A DNA stretch of 32,067 bases. It comes from a virus. This document shows positions 20,881 to 28,881 of this stretch, piece by piece. The notes under the pieces are model-generated. The model worked only from the letters and a program-made list of their open reading frames with translations. It did not search any database and had not been told where the DNA came from. The stretch lies in the IMG/VR virus record IMGVR_UViG_3300046492_000266, positions 1-32,067 of that record; one strand, 5' to 3'. The translations under genes were made by a program, and so were the position numbers. Within the stretch, counting starts at the first letter, position 1, and each line of letters opens with the position of its first letter.

Positions 20881-20923
20881 ACAACACCACCACACGCTGC
20901 GCTCGGCGCGGCAAGGAATCGTC

Positions 20924-22054
20924 ATGTCCGCAAACTCCAAACAAGCCACCGTATCGGCCGACCTTGAGCTGAACGATACCGTCAGCACAAAGAACGCTGT
21001 TGCTCCTGCCGTTGCCGTCACCGACATCGCCGAGTATCGGCCGCACGAAGAACAGATCGTCCGTTTGGAAACCAGCTACGCGAAGCTCGTCGTTGACTGC
21101 TCCACCAGCGAAGGCTTGGCCAATGCGAAGGAAGTTCGAGTCGATATCCGCGACGTGCGCTACGCCTTGGCAAACACCACGAAGACCGCGCTCGTTCCGT
21201 ACCAGCAGAAAGTCAAAGAAGCCCAGGCTCGCGTCAACCAGGTGAAGGAATTCGGCGAGGCGCTAAAAGATCGAGTTCTCGCGATTGAAGCGCCTGTAGA
21301 CGAAGCCATTAAGGCCGAAGAAAAGCGCGCCGCTGATGCGAAGGCTGAGCGCGAGCGCATTGAAGCTGAACGCGTCGAAGCCATCAGAGCAAAGATCACC
21401 CGATTCAGCTCAGTCGCTGCTGCATACGCAAGCCGTAGCGCTGCCGATGTTGCGAATGTCCTGCAGAACGTCAAAGAGTCGGTGATCTTGCCCGAGGAAT
21501 ATGCCGAGTTCGAAGCAGAAGGCACCATCGCGCGCGACAACGCTATTGAGCAGCTTGAAACCCTGCACAGGTCTGCTGTCGAGCGCGAAGAGGCTGCCCT
21601 GAAGCTGGCAGCCCAGCAGAAAGAGCTCGAAGAACTTCGCGAGAAGCAGCGCATCGCCGATGCGGAGGCCGAAGAGCTGCGCAAGCAGCGCGCTGAAGAA
21701 GACCGCAAACGCCTGAAGCAGCAACAAGATGAGCTGGATCAGCAGCGCCGTGACATGGAAGCGCAACAGCGGCAGCAGCGCGAACGCGACGCGCAATATC
21801 AACGCGATCAAGAAGAGCTGGCACGCCTGCGCGCTCAGGCTGCCGCGCCCACTCCGGCTGCAGATGCCATCGAGACTCCAGCGGTTGCTGATGTAGCCCC
21901 AGTTGCAGTGGCGCCAATCGATCCAGCACCAACGGCAGGCGAAGTCGCTGACGCAAACATGCCAAGCGCCAATGAAGTGGTCGAGGTCGTGGCCATGGCT
22001 TTCTGCATCACCAATGACGAGGCTTCGGCCTGGCTGCGCGCCCTGTCGTTTTAA
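20924..22054 (+). CDS. Coiled-coil protein upstream of recT
   Basis: A 376-aa protein: an N-terminal segment (EYRPHEEQIVRLETSYAKLV, VDCSTSEGLANAKEVRVDIR), then a long Glu/Arg/Gln-rich coiled coil (~115-310, with stretches such as EELREKQRIADAEAEELRKQ), then a Pro/Ala linker and a short C-terminal domain (NEVVEVVAMAFCITNDEASA). Genes of this kind commonly precede recT in Pseudomonas and Gram-negative prophages; a role in recombination or nuclease inhibition is suspected from position. Preceded by AAGGA and followed closely by recT. Confidence 0.75.
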   Translation: MSANSKQATVSADLELNDTVSTKNAVAPAVAVTDIAEYRPHEEQIVRLETSYAKLVVDCSTSEGLANAKEVRVDIRDVRYALANTTKTALVPYQQKVKEAQARVNQVKEFGEALKDRVLAIEAPVDEAIKAEEKRAADAKAERERIEAERVEAIRAKITRFSSVAAAYASRSAADVANVLQNVKESVILPEEYAEFEAEGTIARDNAIEQLETLHRSAVEREEAALKLAAQQKELEELREKQRIADAEAEELRKQRAEEDRKRLKQQQDELDQQRRDMEAQQRQQRERDAQYQRDQEELARLRAQAAAPTPAADAIETPAVADVAPVAVAPIDPAPTAGEVADANMPSANEVVEVVAMAFCITNDEASAWLRALSF

Positions 22055-22109
22055 CGAACCCTGAAATCACCCCGGAGGCCGGCCAAAGTCGTCGGCTATG
22101 GAGTTAGGA

Positions 22110-23090
22110 ATGAACGCTCAAACTCAGATTGCTACCGTACCAATGGACACCAGCCCGACAGGGCTGATCCTCAACCGCGACAGCATGCAGTCGATGACTG
22201 AGCTCGCGGGAATCATGGCAGGCGGCAAAACCACCCTGCCAAAGCATTTTCACGGCAACACTGCCGACTGCATGGCGGTGATCATGCAATCCATGCAATG
22301 GGGCATGAACCCCTTCCAGGTGGCGCAGAAGACGTTCATCGTCAACGGTGGCCAACTCAGCTATGAAGCACAGCTGGTCAACGCGGTCATCACCACGCGA
22401 GCACCGACGCTTGATCGAATCCATTACGACTGGTTTGGCGACTGGGACAAGATCATTGGCAACTTCCGTGAGATTGAAAGCAAAAAGCAAATGGATGACC
22501 ACGGGCAGCCCAAGAAGTACCGCGTTCCGAATTGGAATCTAAACGACGAGAAGGGGCTCGGCGTCCGCGTCTGGGCTACGTTCACGGGCGAGGACTCCCC
22601 CCGCGAACTGACCACATTGATGACTCAGGCGCGAACTCGGAATTCGACGCTATGGGCGGACGATCCGAAGCAGCAGATCGCATACCTGGCCCTCAAAAAA
22701 TGGGCTCGCCTGTATTGCCCTGACGTGATCTTGGGCGTCTACACCCGAGACGAATTGGACGACGGCTACACGCCTCCCGAAACAGACGTTACCCCGAGAT
22801 CTACGAACGAAAAGCCAGCAGAAGTGGGGGCCGCTTCAGTACCTCAGGGCGACACAACCGATGCGACTACAGATCTGTTCGAGCAGTTGAAGAAGATCGC
22901 CCAGGAACAAGGCATTGAGGGTTACGAAAAGGCATGGAAAGCGCTCAAGCCACAGCAGCGCGGCGCTATTGGCGTAACCCGTCACGGTGAGCTGAAGTCG
23001 ATTGCACAGACAATCGAGGCGGAGTTCACCACGCTCAACGAAAGCTCGAACGCTGATGCAGACAACGTTCCGCAGGGCGGTGATCAATGA
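22110..23090 (+). CDS. recT: RecT single-strand annealing protein
   Basis: A 326-aa RecT-family recombinase that anneals complementary strands during phage recombination. Typical segments are KHFHGNTADCMAVIMQSMQW, GMNPFQVAQKTFIVNGGQLS, YEAQLVNAVI and QQIAYLALKKWARLYCPDVI. ATG 22110 is preferred to 22098 because GGAG lies 6 nt before it. The C-terminal ~90 residues after TPPETDV are variable and could bind partners such as SSB or the exonuclease. ATGA couples it to the YqaJ exonuclease gene. Confidence 0.93.
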   Translation: MNAQTQIATVPMDTSPTGLILNRDSMQSMTELAGIMAGGKTTLPKHFHGNTADCMAVIMQSMQWGMNPFQVAQKTFIVNGGQLSYEAQLVNAVITTRAPTLDRIHYDWFGDWDKIIGNFREIESKKQMDDHGQPKKYRVPNWNLNDEKGLGVRVWATFTGEDSPRELTTLMTQARTRNSTLWADDPKQQIAYLALKKWARLYCPDVILGVYTRDELDDGYTPPETDVTPRSTNEKPAEVGAASVPQGDTTDATTDLFEQLKKIAQEQGIEGYEKAWKALKPQQRGAIGVTRHGELKSIAQTIEAEFTTLNESSNADADNVPQGGDQ

Positions 23091-23755
23091 ACGCCTCGGT
23101 AGACCTTCAGCGCACCGAGCAGTGGCATCAAGACCGAAGTGGGCGCCTCACTGCCAGCCGCTTCAAGGATGTGATTGCTTGGGGAGATCGTGACAAGCAC
23201 GGAAAGCGCAAGCCGCTCGCGGCCCGCACCACTTACATGCGCGAACTAGCCTTTGAGCGTCTGGCGAACAGATCAAAGCATTCGGTCAGCAGCAAGTCGA
23301 TGGCCTGGGGGACAGAGGTCGAGCAATCGAGTCACGACTTTTACGAAATCCTGACCGGCAACACCGTAATCAAATCGGGCTTTGTGGTGCATCCGAAATA
23401 CGACTGGCTGGGCTGCTCGCCGGACGGCTTGATCGGCGACGACGGCGGCATCGAGTCGAAGTGTCCATTCAACGAAGCCGTCCACGTCCGCACCTGGCTC
23501 GAAGGAATGCCCGACGAACACAAGCCGCAGGTTCAAGGCTGCATGTTCGTAACGGGCCGGGAATGGTGGGATTTCCTGTCGTTCGATCCGCGCCAAGATG
23601 AAGACTGCCGCCTCTACATCGAAACAATTTACCGCGACGAAGATTACATCGCCAACCTGCACAGAGAGCTCGTCCAATTTAACTTGGAGCTGAACCGCAT
23701 GGTTGATGAGGTAGCGGACAAAGCCCGGGCTCAGGCCCATCGATTGGGAGCTTGA
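23087..23755 (+). CDS. YqaJ-type (lambda Exo-like) recombination exonuclease
   Basis: A 222-aa nuclease that chews 5' ends to make the single strands RecT anneals. PD-(D/E)xK core: Glu77 (AWGTEVE), Asp113 (GCSPDGLI), Glu123-x-Lys125 (GIESKCP) and Gln148/Gln150 (KPQVQGC). It begins LQRTEQWHQDRSGRLTAS, the usual start of the family. Coupled to RecT by a 4-bp overlap, forming the lambda exo/bet type pair. Confidence 0.93.
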   Translation: MNASVDLQRTEQWHQDRSGRLTASRFKDVIAWGDRDKHGKRKPLAARTTYMRELAFERLANRSKHSVSSKSMAWGTEVEQSSHDFYEILTGNTVIKSGFVVHPKYDWLGCSPDGLIGDDGGIESKCPFNEAVHVRTWLEGMPDEHKPQVQGCMFVTGREWWDFLSFDPRQDEDCRLYIETIYRDEDYIANLHRELVQFNLELNRMVDEVADKARAQAHRLGA

Positions 23756-23757
23756 GC

Positions 23758-24278
23758 ATGATCAGCAACCACCTCAACGACATCGAACAGCGGCGCCAGG
23801 CCGCAAGTGATCTTTCCGAACGTATCGCCCAATTTTTGGCCGGCGACGGAAAGATCGAAGTGCCGGAGCCGGCTCGTATCAAATTCACCAGCACCTCCGA
23901 ACGGAAGCAGCCGCCGAGCTTCCACCGGCCGGCGGTCAAAGACGAAACAACCGGGCGCGTCGTCCGCATCCGCCAGATGGCCAAGACGCTGACGCGCATG
24001 CAGATCTGCGAGAAGGAAGGAATCGCGCTTGCCACGCTGAAGGCGATCGCCTCACGTCACCAATCAAGTTCGAGGTTCGGCAGAAGATCGCATCGGCGCC
24101 GAACAAGGCGCCGGCCGACGTGGAAGCACAATTGGTGACGGCTATTGTCGAATGCAAAAGCCGTGGCATGAACCGGAACCAGTGCTGCAAGTCGCTCTCG
24201 ATAAGCTACAACATGCTCGACCGGATCATCCGGGATAACGACATCGACTTTCCGAAGCTGAAGCCTGCATTTCGATGA
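23758..24278 (+). pseudogene. Helix-turn-helix protein gene with a -1 frameshift
   Basis: The first frame starts at ATG 23758 and reads well to about 24055 (TLTRMQICEKEGIALATLKA, a DNA-binding-like segment), then changes to an arginine-rich nonsense tail ending at 24138. From 24063 the -1 frame gives a plausible continuation (IKFEVRQKIASAPNKAPADV, CKSRGMNRNQCCKSLSISYN, MLDRIIRDND) up to a stop at 24278, without a start codon or ribosome site of its own. The simplest reading is one ~173-aa gene that lost one base near 24056-24063. No slippery heptamer is visible there. A sequencing error is also possible. Confidence 0.65.
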
Positions 24279-24350
24279 AGCGAAGAACCCAACAACGCAA
24301 ACGACAGACCTGGCTGGACTTGCCGGCCAGCGGAATTGAAGAGGTAGGCC

Positions 24351-24737
24351 ATGGCCGAAGAACAGGAGCTGACGACGGAAGAATCCCAGCTGACGGCGGA
24401 AGCCATCAAGCAGCGCAGGAAGCGCGAGAAGGCGGCAGCGAAGGACGCTGCATTGGGCGTCGAGAGATTTACGGTTGAGGTCGCCGGCGTCTTCAAGCCT
24501 GACCTGAAGGCAGTTATGAAGGCCCACGGCTTCAACAACCAGCAGGAGGTGTATCAGAACCTGCTGCGCAACCTGATCGCCGCTGACTTCGAAACACAAG
24601 CCAAAATGCTCAAGTGTGTCACGACACCTTTTGTTGTTACTGAAAAGGTGTCGCGCATCATTCAGGCCGCCGGCATGCAGTCGCTCGCCGACGATCCGCC
24701 AGAACCTGATGACGAAGTCACAGAGCCTGAAGCATAA
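24351..24737 (+). CDS. Possible ribbon-helix-helix DNA-binding protein
   Basis: A 128-aa protein; GAGGT lies 6 nt before ATG 24351. A basic coiled coil at 15-45 (AEAIKQRRKREKAAAKDAAL) is followed by a segment (ERFTVEVAGVFKPDLKAVMK, AHGFNNQQEVYQNLLRNLIA) like a ribbon-helix-helix or similar small DNA-binding fold. Residues ~89-101 (V-T-T-P-F-x5-V-S-R) are encoded by palindromic copy B, right after that domain. An acidic tail ends the protein. The 3' end overlaps the leftward membrane-protein gene by 20 bp. Confidence 0.65.
   Translation: MAEEQELTTEESQLTAEAIKQRRKREKAAAKDAALGVERFTVEVAGVFKPDLKAVMKAHGFNNQQEVYQNLLRNLIAADFETQAKMLKCVTTPFVVTEKVSRIIQAAGMQSLADDPPEPDDEVTEPEA
24616..24655 (+). repeat. 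Palindromic element, copy B (inside the 24351 gene)
   Basis: GTGTCACGACACCTTTT (24616-24632), 10 nt, then AAAAGGTGTCGCG (24643-24655): 13-bp arms with one mismatch around a 10-nt loop. It has the same architecture and the same reading frame as copy A in the Rha gene. Confidence 0.85.
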
Positions 24738-25299
24738 GAAAAGCTTGAGCCGGTAGATCTGGGTAAAAATACAAAATTGAGCTGACAACTCCTCCTGTAA
24801 AAATCAAACCTGACGACCATTTTAATATCTGATAAGAGCGCTCTCCTCGCTTTACTCGCTCCCATTCATTCTTCAGAATTTTCTGAGTTTCGATTATTAC
24901 TCGTTCGATTAGGGCTTGGGTTTCATCTTTTGGAAGACCTTTCAAGTTGTCGATTTCGTATATCAAATCTAACAATACAAAATGCTCCTTCACGTTAAGT
25001 CGTAATCGAATGCGCGTCATGACGTTAACTATTTCAACGTAGTTATCTTTACTGGATACCAAAAATTCATATGCGTGATCTGTCCCCTTATTCCTCGCCA
25101 CTTCAGAAAGGCTGAGAAACATTTGCATCACGCCGGTAAGCGTCGAGACATCGTTTCGAAGCGAGTCAATCCACAATTGCCGAAATTCCGATGTTTTTTG
25201 ATCCTTAGCAAGAATTGTCACTGCTAGAGATATAGCCCCGGCGATCACTGCAACTACTACTGCACCAATTAAAGGTATTAAAAGTTCTTCCTTCATCAT
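24718..25299 (-). CDS. Two-pass membrane protein of an AT-rich insert
   Basis: A 193-aa protein with membrane helices near residues 7-30 (IPLIGAVVVAVIAGAISLAV) and ~166-187 (GLIFTGGVVSSILYFY). Between them is a cytoplasmic helical domain with EFRQLWIDSLRNDVSTLTG and EILKNEWERVKRGE-like segments. ATG 25299 has AAGGA 8 nt upstream. It faces against the pL operon and is clearly AT-richer than its neighbours. Membrane proteins in such slots often block superinfection, but no family was recognised. Confidence 0.7.
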   Translation of the reverse strand: MMKEELLIPLIGAVVVAVIAGAISLAVTILAKDQKTSEFRQLWIDSLRNDVSTLTGVMQMFLSLSEVARNKGTDHAYEFLVSSKDNYVEIVNVMTRIRLRLNVKEHFVLLDLIYEIDNLKGLPKDETQALIERVIIETQKILKNEWERVKRGERSYQILKWSSGLIFTGGVVSSILYFYPDLPAQAFLMLQAL

Positions 25300-25444
25300 A
25301 ACTCGATCCTTTTTTCCATACTGCAGTTCCGTCAAAAATGCCCCAGCGCCGCATCCCGTCGCGGAGGGTGGAGCTTGATGCATCCCCCACTTTTAGACCG
25401 AACTCCGCCGTTACCTCGCTCAATCGCTCAGAAATATTGACCAC
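25205..25444 (-). CDS. Possible small ORF between the two membrane-protein genes
   Basis: A 79-codon frame starting at GTG 25444 (AGGG ~9 nt upstream). Its first ~50 residues look structured (NISERLSEVTAEFGLKVGDA, LRDGMRRWGIFDGTAVWKKG), and it fills the 120-bp gap between its neighbours. Its 3' end overlaps the 193-aa gene in another frame. It may be real or part of a decayed gene. Confidence 0.3.
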   Translation of the reverse strand: MVNISERLSEVTAEFGLKVGDASSSTLRDGMRRWGIFDGTAVWKKGSSYDEGRTFNTFNWCSSSCSDRRGYISSSDNSC

Positions 25445-25680
25445 GCTTGAAGCCCTGCCGCGCAGGCCGCTGCAACCGCAGCGCAGGCACTAATACGAGA
25501 TTGCTTCTGCGCAGTTCTTACGAAATCAGTTATCCCATCGCCGTGCACACCAACAGGCGAGCCGTCGTCATTTTTCCTCGGCTCATACGGAACGTGTGCC
25601 ATGGCTGACCAGATCCAAAGTCCCGCAGAAATCAATCCAGCAGCTCCCGATAACGCGACCAAAACCGTTTTCAGCGTCAT
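25420..25680 (-). CDS. Small two-pass membrane protein
   Basis: An 86-aa protein with GGAGG 5 nt before ATG 25680. Membrane helices at ~5-25 (TVLVALSGAAGLISAGLWIW) and ~65-82 (ISACAAVAAACAAGLQAW), with a short polar loop (PYEPRKNDDGSPVGVHGDGI) between. It is the first gene of the leftward AT-rich cassette and divergent from the methyltransferase gene (48 bp between starts). Function unknown. Confidence 0.65.
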   Translation of the reverse strand: MTLKTVLVALSGAAGLISAGLWIWSAMAHVPYEPRKNDDGSPVGVHGDGITDFVRTAQKQSRISACAAVAAACAAGLQAWSIFLSD

Positions 25681-25727
25681 CACGACCTCCATTTAAAGCC
25701 GCCAAATATACCAACAAGGATCCCCCG

Positions 25728-27533
25728 ATGCCCGCACAACAGAAATTACCCCAGTTCATCCATAGCCAGCCAAGCATGGGTCTGCCATTCGAAAAGGAAC
25801 TGGTGGTCGATCTGTTCGCCGGCGGTGGAGGCGCCAGCACCGGCATCGCTCGGGCATACCGGGAGCCGGACGTGGCGGTAAACCACAATCCTATCGCCCT
25901 GGCTGTGCATCGCGCCAACCACCCAACGACAGCGCACTACGTGGCAGACGTGTTCGAGGTTGACCCGCGGGAAGCCACGGGCGGACAGCCGGTGGCGATC
26001 ATTTGGGCATCACCGGATTGTCGTCACCACAGCAAGGCCAAGGGCGGCGCGCCTCGCGATCGAGGCGTTCGGGGGTTGGCCTGGGTGGTGATCCGCTGGC
26101 TGTTCGTAACGAAGTCGCGCCTGCTCTTCCTCGAAAACGTTGAAGAGTTCTGCGACTGGGGCCCGATCGACGACGACGGCCAGCCGATCAAGTCTGAACG
26201 CGGCCGCACCTTCAAAGCGTTCATTGCCGCGATCAGCACCGGCCTGCCCGCTGATCATTCGGACATGCAGGAGATCATCGAGGCGATCGGAGAGTTCGTT
26301 CCAGTGGAAGCTCTGGTGCGGGGGCTGGGCTATAACGCTGAGTGGCGGGAGCGCATCGCGGCGAACGCTGGCACCCCGACCATCCGCAAGCGCCTTTATC
26401 TGGTGGCGCGCAGCGACGGCAAGCCGATCATCTGGCCGGCGCCGAAGCGTCACAAGCGGCCAGCGGCGAAGCAATTGCCATGGCGCTCCGCGGCTGAATG
26501 CATCGACTGGAGCAACCTCGGCCGCACGATCTTTCGTGAGAAGCCGATGGCCGAAAACACCATGCGCCGCGTGGCTAAGGGTTGTTGGCGTCATATGCTC
26601 ACCAGTGCGAAGCCTTTCATCGTGCCGATGCGCGGCACCTCATCGGCGCACACCAGCACGCACGGCACCGACGAAGCGCTTTCCACGATCAGCGCGGGCG
26701 GCACTCACCACGCGCTGGTGCAGCCCGTTGCGGCGCCCTTCCTCACCGAATGCGCGAACGGATCAGCTCAGCGCAACTTCGACGTGCAGGAGCCGCTGCG
26801 TACGCAGGTCGCTCAAGTCAAAGGGGGTCACTTCGCGATGGCAGCAGCACACATGACCGCATTCGGGCAAAACGCAGCGGGCGGCTCACCTGACGATCCA
26901 GCGCAGACGGTTATGGCTGGCGCTGCTCGGCACGGCATCGTCACAGCGTTCTTTGAACAGGCCAACGGCGGCTTCTACAAAGGCGACGGCCGATCGGCCT
27001 ATGATCCGATATCGACCATCTGCCAGTCTGGCGCCAATCAGCGCCTGGTGAGCGCTTACCTGGTGAAGTATTACGGCAACGAGAAGGACGGTATCTCGCT
27101 CAATGAGCCGATGCACACGCTGCCGACGAAAGATCGCGTTGCGGTCGTCGAGACGGTGCAGGTGCCCGACACGCTGACTCCTGAGCAAATGGAAGGCGCC
27201 CGGCGCTGCGCTGCCTTCATGCACAAATACCTGCCGGAGCATTTCAAAGACCCGGCTGAAATGGTGATGGTCGGCGGCTATGTGCTGATCGATATCACAT
27301 TGCGCATGCTGCAACCGCCTGAGCTGAAGGCCGCTCAAGGCTTCGACAAGGACTACATCATCGATCGCGGTCTGTTCGTCGACCCAGTCACCGGCGTCGA
27401 GGAATGGCGCGACATCAAGAAGGTCGATCAGGTGCGGCTGATCGGCAACAGCGTCTGTCCAGACGAAGCCGAGGCACTGGTAGCAGCCAACGCCGCAGAC
27501 ATAATTGAGCTATATCAACAGTTAGCGGCATAA
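25728..27533 (+). CDS. C5 cytosine DNA methyltransferase with internal repeats
   Basis: A 601-aa phage methyltransferase acting on cytosine C5. Motif I DLFAGGGGASTGI (residues 28-40), motif IV ASPDCRHHSKAKGG with catalytic Cys98 (PDC instead of PPC), motif VI ENVEE (136-140), motif VIII IRKRLYLVA, and a C-terminal motif with LIGNSVCPDEAEAL. Between motifs VIII and IX about five ~40-aa repeats occur, each with a core like DPxxTxxxGxxHxLV (DEALSTISAGGTHHALV, DDPAQTVMAGAARHGIV, YDPISTICQSGANQRLV). ATG 25728 is preceded by AAGGA. It probably protects the phage genome from host restriction. Confidence 0.9.
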   Translation: MPAQQKLPQFIHSQPSMGLPFEKELVVDLFAGGGGASTGIARAYREPDVAVNHNPIALAVHRANHPTTAHYVADVFEVDPREATGGQPVAIIWASPDCRHHSKAKGGAPRDRGVRGLAWVVIRWLFVTKSRLLFLENVEEFCDWGPIDDDGQPIKSERGRTFKAFIAAISTGLPADHSDMQEIIEAIGEFVPVEALVRGLGYNAEWRERIAANAGTPTIRKRLYLVARSDGKPIIWPAPKRHKRPAAKQLPWRSAAECIDWSNLGRTIFREKPMAENTMRRVAKGCWRHMLTSAKPFIVPMRGTSSAHTSTHGTDEALSTISAGGTHHALVQPVAAPFLTECANGSAQRNFDVQEPLRTQVAQVKGGHFAMAAAHMTAFGQNAAGGSPDDPAQTVMAGAARHGIVTAFFEQANGGFYKGDGRSAYDPISTICQSGANQRLVSAYLVKYYGNEKDGISLNEPMHTLPTKDRVAVVETVQVPDTLTPEQMEGARRCAAFMHKYLPEHFKDPAEMVMVGGYVLIDITLRMLQPPELKAAQGFDKDYIIDRGLFVDPVTGVEEWRDIKKVDQVRLIGNSVCPDEAEALVAANAADIIELYQQLAA

Positions 27534-27573
27534 AAATCACCTTTGGCGGGCAGCGAAATTAGATGCTGGTGAG

Positions 27574-28260
27574 CTATGAATCAAACCAGTCAGCTGGTTT
27601 AAATTCCGCTCTCGACTTAGCTGCCTCTCCGATCCTAGCGATAAATGTGCCGATAAATTTTTTGATACCATCATCGCTATCTAGATAATGCTCAAACTTC
27701 TGAGTTTTACAGTTGTAATACCCAGCCCCATCAACATACAAGAGCGCTGGATTATCCAACAATATTTCGGATTTTCGATAAGCCGATTTTAAATCTTTTA
27801 TCTCGGTTCTAAAACCGAACAAACCGCAAAGCGGGTAGTACCCTTTTCCTCCAGGAAGGTTTCCCGGAGAAGCGAGCTTCAAACCACCTGGATTATCAGG
27901 ATGCAACGCTAAAACTAAATTTGAAAACTGGCGAATAGAACTGGCATCCACGACGCTTTTTATTTCCATAGCTCTCAAAACAGAGTCGAGAGGATAAATA
28001 CCGTGATCACCTCTATTTAGGAGCGGCGGCATATTCATTTTATCATAAACAATGATATCAACTTGAGGACTCTGGCGACCCCAGCGATCCACAATTATTC
28101 CAGACCCAACACCAAACTGAAAAGGAAGAAACGCTTCGAGAAGGCTTTTAACAAACTGCTCCCGAAAGCCTCCTTTCTCGCCGTTGTGATATAGATTACT
28201 TGTTGCCACAAATAGGCTCTTTAACTCCCGAACCTTCGCTTTAAAAATATCATCAAACAT
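27574..28260 (-). CDS. DUF6602-like protein with PD-(D/E)xK nuclease signature
   Basis: A 228-aa protein. HNGEKGGFREQFVKSLLEAF, then LPFQFGVGSGIIVDRWGRQS, then PQVDIIVYD and AMEIKSVVD follow the DUF6602 pattern. Asp68 and Glu99-x-Lys101 (with Glu34) make the PD-(D/E)xK arrangement found in restriction-type nucleases. GGGGGAG lies before ATG 28260. The gene is strikingly AT-rich, convergent with the C5 methyltransferase (stop codons 40 bp apart) and opposed to the pL operon. A defence or restriction role is plausible but unproven. Confidence 0.75.
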   Translation of the reverse strand: MFDDIFKAKVRELKSLFVATSNLYHNGEKGGFREQFVKSLLEAFLPFQFGVGSGIIVDRWGRQSPQVDIIVYDKMNMPPLLNRGDHGIYPLDSVLRAMEIKSVVDASSIRQFSNLVLALHPDNPGGLKLASPGNLPGGKGYYPLCGLFGFRTEIKDLKSAYRKSEILLDNPALLYVDGAGYYNCKTQKFEHYLDSDDGIKKFIGTFIARIGEAAKSRAEFKPADWFDS

Positions 28261-28348
28261 AACTCCCCCACATTCCAAAGCAAAAAGTCACGGCTAAACC
28301 TGGCTGCCAAAAAACCTGCTACTTAATCATTATGCCGGATGGTACCCC

Positions 28349-28801
28349 ATGCCTACAGAAAACAAACCGACCGCACCAGTCACAACGGCTGAAGAATTCG
28401 TCGCGGTACTGCACTGGCGCGACAAGCATGCGATCGCAATCAAAGAACGTGACGCCCTGCAGCAGCGCCTGAACGCTGCGGATCAGCGGAACGATACCGC
28501 GACATCTTTAATCCAGCGCATGGTCGCCAACTTCGACACCGAGATCCGCTATCACGAAGACCTCGAGCCGAACGATCTGGAGCATGACCTGGTGCTTTCG
28601 GAAATGCGCGAGTTCCTGAATCCAAAAGATGACGACTGGCATATGAACCCCTGTAAGCAAGGTCATCGCGATGTCGGCGCGGCCGGCGGTGTAGCGGCCT
28701 GCACCCAGTGCGACGAGAAGATCGAAGCGGCCACCACGCAAGAAGCCTTCGAGCGCTGGAACGCGACACACCCAGCCATCAAATCAGCCGAACCTCGATA
28801 A
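28349..28801 (+). CDS. Hypothetical protein with C-terminal zinc-binding segment
   Basis: A 150-aa protein: a coiled coil at ~25-60 (RDKHAIAIKERDALQQRLNA), an acidic middle, and a C-terminal segment with Cys-x2-Gly-His and Cys-x2-Cys (NPCKQGHRDVGAAGG, ACTQCDEKIE) ending EAFERWNATHP, reminiscent of the short zinc-finger proteins (Lar-like) common in phages. It resumes the rightward pL operon after the AT-rich insert. Confidence 0.7.
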   Translation: MPTENKPTAPVTTAEEFVAVLHWRDKHAIAIKERDALQQRLNAADQRNDTATSLIQRMVANFDTEIRYHEDLEPNDLEHDLVLSEMREFLNPKDDDWHMNPCKQGHRDVGAAGGVAACTQCDEKIEAATTQEAFERWNATHPAIKSAEPR

Positions 28802-28881
28802 GAGTACATCTGTACTCCACCCGCAATCTACTCCCTCCCCCTTCAAAGTCAGCCGCTATAGCGGCAAGGACGAGTGTTGCC

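Noticed and set aside
21160-21965. Long leftward open frames opposite the coiled-coil gene
   Set aside because: Serine/leucine repeats arise from the antisense of a Glu/Ala/Arg-rich coiled coil.
24275-24478. 67-codon frame overlapping the 24351 gene
   Set aside because: It starts by ATGA overlap, but most of it lies inside a better supported gene and its sequence is Gly/Arg-rich nonsense beyond residue 25.
26010-26856. Long frames on both strands inside the methyltransferase gene
   Set aside because: The methyltransferase carries all catalytic motifs in its frame; the others have no family and no start signals.
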